Source of the DNA: Pseudomonadota bacterium
GTDB taxonomy: Bacteria > Pseudomonadota > Gammaproteobacteria > Burkholderiales > Casimicrobiaceae
NCBI GenBank assembly: GCA_018241765.1
Contig: JAFEDD010000031.1
Coordinates: 29,226-93,225, forward strand
Length of the DNA stretch: 64,000 bases
Reading direction: 5' to 3'
The stretch's first letter is position 1, and every line of letters begins with the position of its first letter. The position numbers and the translations under genes were made by a program. Of the stretch, positions 62,424 to 64,000 are shown piece after piece. The notes below the pieces were generated by a model. It saw only the letters and a program-made list of their open reading frames with translations, did no database searches and had not been told where the DNA came from.

Positions 62424-63767
62424 ATGAGCTTGCCCGCTTTTTTCGCGAGGCTCGGCATCGCGTCGTTGCTGATGGTGACGACGAGCGGCCTCGTTCATGC
62501 GCAAACACGACTCTTCATCGCCAATCAGGGCGGAAATATCGGAATACTGAAAGCGAACACCGGTACGCCAATCGGGTCGGTGAGCGTATCCGGCTCGTTG
62601 CTCGGCATCGCAACGCATCGGGTGCAACCCATCGTCTTCGTGACGTCGAGCAGCGCCAACCTGGTCCACGCCGTCAGTGGCAACGCCGTGCTGTGGTCGG
62701 TGGCAACCGGCTCGCGGCCGCACGGCGTCGCCGTATCGCGGCTCGGCACGGAACTCATCGTCGCCAACCTCGGGGATAACTCGGTGACGCTGATCGACGT
62801 CAGCAGTCGCACCGCGACGGCGACCATTCTCGTGGGGATGGCGCCCACCGGCGTCGCCGCCTCACCGACCACGCAACGCGTCTATGTCGCCAATGCCGGC
62901 AGCGCGAGCATCAGCGTCATCGACATCGATACGCGCACGGTCGTCGCCACGTGGTCCACAAGCAACTTTCCGCTCGACAATCCGGTCGACAGTCCAGTCG
63001 GCCTCGCCGTCTCCCCCGACGGCGCCAAGCTCTATGTCGCCAACAGCGGCAGTGCCTCCGTCTCGGTGCATGACACCGTCACCGGAAGCGAAACCGCACG
63101 CGTCTCCGTGGGAGGGTTCCCGAGCGGCATCGCGGTATCGCCCGATGGCACCCGCGTCGTCGTCGCCAATGGCTTCGATGGGTCGGCGAGCATCATCGAC
63201 GCGACGAGCAACGCGCTCATCGGCACGATCAACGGTGTCGGCGCGCTCCCTGCGGGTGTCGCCATCGCCAGCGATTCCACCGAGGCCTACGTCGTCAGCG
63301 CCGGCAGCAATTCGTTCGCACGGATCGATCTCAGCAACTTGGCACTGGCTCCGGGACTCGGACCGACCGGAGCGCAACCGGCCAATCTCGGCACGTTCTA
63401 CATCGCCGACACCTCGAGTTCCTGCACGCTCGACATCGACGGCAACGGCGGTGCGCCGGACGCGGCGACCGATGGCATGCTCGTGTTGCGTTACCTGCTC
63501 GGTTTCCGCGGCACGGGACTGACCAGCGGCGCAGTCGGCTTCGGTGCAACCCTGAGCGATGCGCAGATCGAAACTCGCCTGGCTTCGATGACCTTCGATT
63601 TCGACGGCAACCACACCGATCGCGCGGCGACCGACGGCTTGATGCTGGTCCGCCTGATGCTTGGCATCCGTGGCAGTGCCTTGGGCAACGCAGCGGGTGG
63701 CACGCCCGAGGCCACGCTGCTCGCGAACGTGCGCGCCCAACATGGAGACGGCTGCTTCCCCCCCTAG
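62424..63767 (+). CDS. Secreted YncE-like beta-propeller with duplicated dockerin-like tail
   Basis: A 447-residue secreted protein; the signal peptide ends near GLVHAQ. At least five YVTN-type propeller repeats follow, for example VYVANAGSASISVIDIDTRT and LYVANSGSASVSVHDTVTG. From about residue 345 the protein switches to two EF-hand-like repeats, LDIDGNGGAPDAATDGMLVL and FDFDGNHTDRAATDGLMLVR, each with the DxDGN calcium loop and ending in LLGF/MLGI. These resemble type I dockerins. Terminal cysteines (CTLD and DGCF) may tie the tail. Cellulosomal partners are not expected in a proteobacterium, so it probably serves surface retention. Confidence 0.7.
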   Translation: MSLPAFFARLGIASLLMVTTSGLVHAQTRLFIANQGGNIGILKANTGTPIGSVSVSGSLLGIATHRVQPIVFVTSSSANLVHAVSGNAVLWSVATGSRPHGVAVSRLGTELIVANLGDNSVTLIDVSSRTATATILVGMAPTGVAASPTTQRVYVANAGSASISVIDIDTRTVVATWSTSNFPLDNPVDSPVGLAVSPDGAKLYVANSGSASVSVHDTVTGSETARVSVGGFPSGIAVSPDGTRVVVANGFDGSASIIDATSNALIGTINGVGALPAGVAIASDSTEAYVVSAGSNSFARIDLSNLALAPGLGPTGAQPANLGTFYIADTSSSCTLDIDGNGGAPDAATDGMLVLRYLLGFRGTGLTSGAVGFGATLSDAQIETRLASMTFDFDGNHTDRAATDGLMLVRLMLGIRGSALGNAAGGTPEATLLANVRAQHGDGCFPP

Positions 63768-63782
63768 TGCAATGTGTCGCGT

Positions 63783-63957
63783 AGCCAGCGTAGCCTGCGT
63801 AGCCTCGATGCAACGAAGTGGAATCGAGGGAGCGCGTCAGATATTTCGCGCGTGCGGAGTTGCCTCATCCAACGTAGCCTCGATGCAACTAAGAGGAATG
63901 GAGGGAGCACGTCAGATATTTCGCGCGCGCGAGGGTGCCTTAGTCGGCAAGACAGCG
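63783..63957. repeat. REP-like hairpins near the right edge, two units
   Basis: Two units 75 bases apart (GTAGCCTCGATG at 63799 and 63874). The first keeps the perfect CCTCGAT/ATCGAGG stem; the second has diverged (CAACTAAGAGGAATGGAGGG). Both are followed by CGTCAGATATTTCGCGCG. A partial GTAGCCTGC precedes the first. The units belong to the same family as 57064 but with a different extension. Confidence 0.8.
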
Positions 63958-64000
63958 AACACGGAAATCCTTCGTGCAGTGTTTAGCTCTTCTTGTTACA

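Overview
The window is about 64 kb of GC-rich chromosomal DNA. The genes are densely packed on both strands, and many neighbours overlap by ATGA or TGATG. Family content suggests a free-living Gram-negative proteobacterium, most likely a betaproteobacterium: PHP-type CpsB phosphatase with a Wza/Wzc pair, AcnB, MaeB, TrmJ, RND efflux, REP-like hairpins, and a VPxxS-type C-terminal sorting tail. The lineage is an inference; no rRNA or tRNA gene was seen.

Region by region. (1) 1-3580, minus strand: the edge of a lasso-peptide-type locus holding a nucleotidyltransferase, an ABC exporter, a PqqD-like recognition protein and the start of a B2 transglutaminase-like peptidase. The precursor and the cyclase are not in the window. 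(2) 3622-12466, plus strand: the export and polymerisation half of an exopolysaccharide operon (CpsB phosphatase, Wza-like channel, Wzc-like tyrosine kinase, a membrane J-domain protein, two unusual exported proteins and a Wzy/WaaL-like ligase or polymerase). (3) 12629-24019: housekeeping genes trmJ, suhB, ackA, an SDR, mutS, an iron-binding fbpA-type protein and mfd. (4) 24133-40012: a LamG surface protein with a sorting tail, a DUF2339/DUF3999 membrane pair, and metabolic genes (FAD oxidoreductase, hemerythrin, threonine deaminase, MBL hydrolase, methyltransferase, maeB, mmsA, aspartate/glutamate racemase).

(5) 40013-44767 is the accessory patch. It holds a 90-93-bp tandem hairpin array, an orphan gene in AT-richer DNA, a relic of the racemase 3' end, recQ, and a two-gene unit encoding a permuted papain-like protein followed by a small exported lipoprotein. 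That unit looks like a toxin/effector-immunity pair. (6) 44768-49245: an MFS transporter, thiolase, aroB and a phosphatase-fold protein. (7) 49284-55410: an ArsR repressor divergent from an RND efflux, DUF2892, TrxC and OsmC operon, with a palindromic operator inside the promoter. (8) 55452-61380: a TPP enzyme, a repeat-rich spacer, a VapBC-like toxin-antitoxin pair and acnB with a UUCG-type terminator. (9) 61582-63767: two secreted surface proteins, one a YncE-like propeller with a duplicated dockerin-like tail.

Three dispersed repeat families occupy the spacers: a 115-bp inverted-repeat element (two full copies and one degraded copy), a REP-like hairpin built on CCTCGAT/ATCGAGG (six copies), and the 93-bp tandem array. 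The strongest candidates for new biology are the effector/immunity-like pair at 43514-44501, the ArsR-RND-thiol operon, the J-domain protein in the polysaccharide operon and the lasso-type locus.
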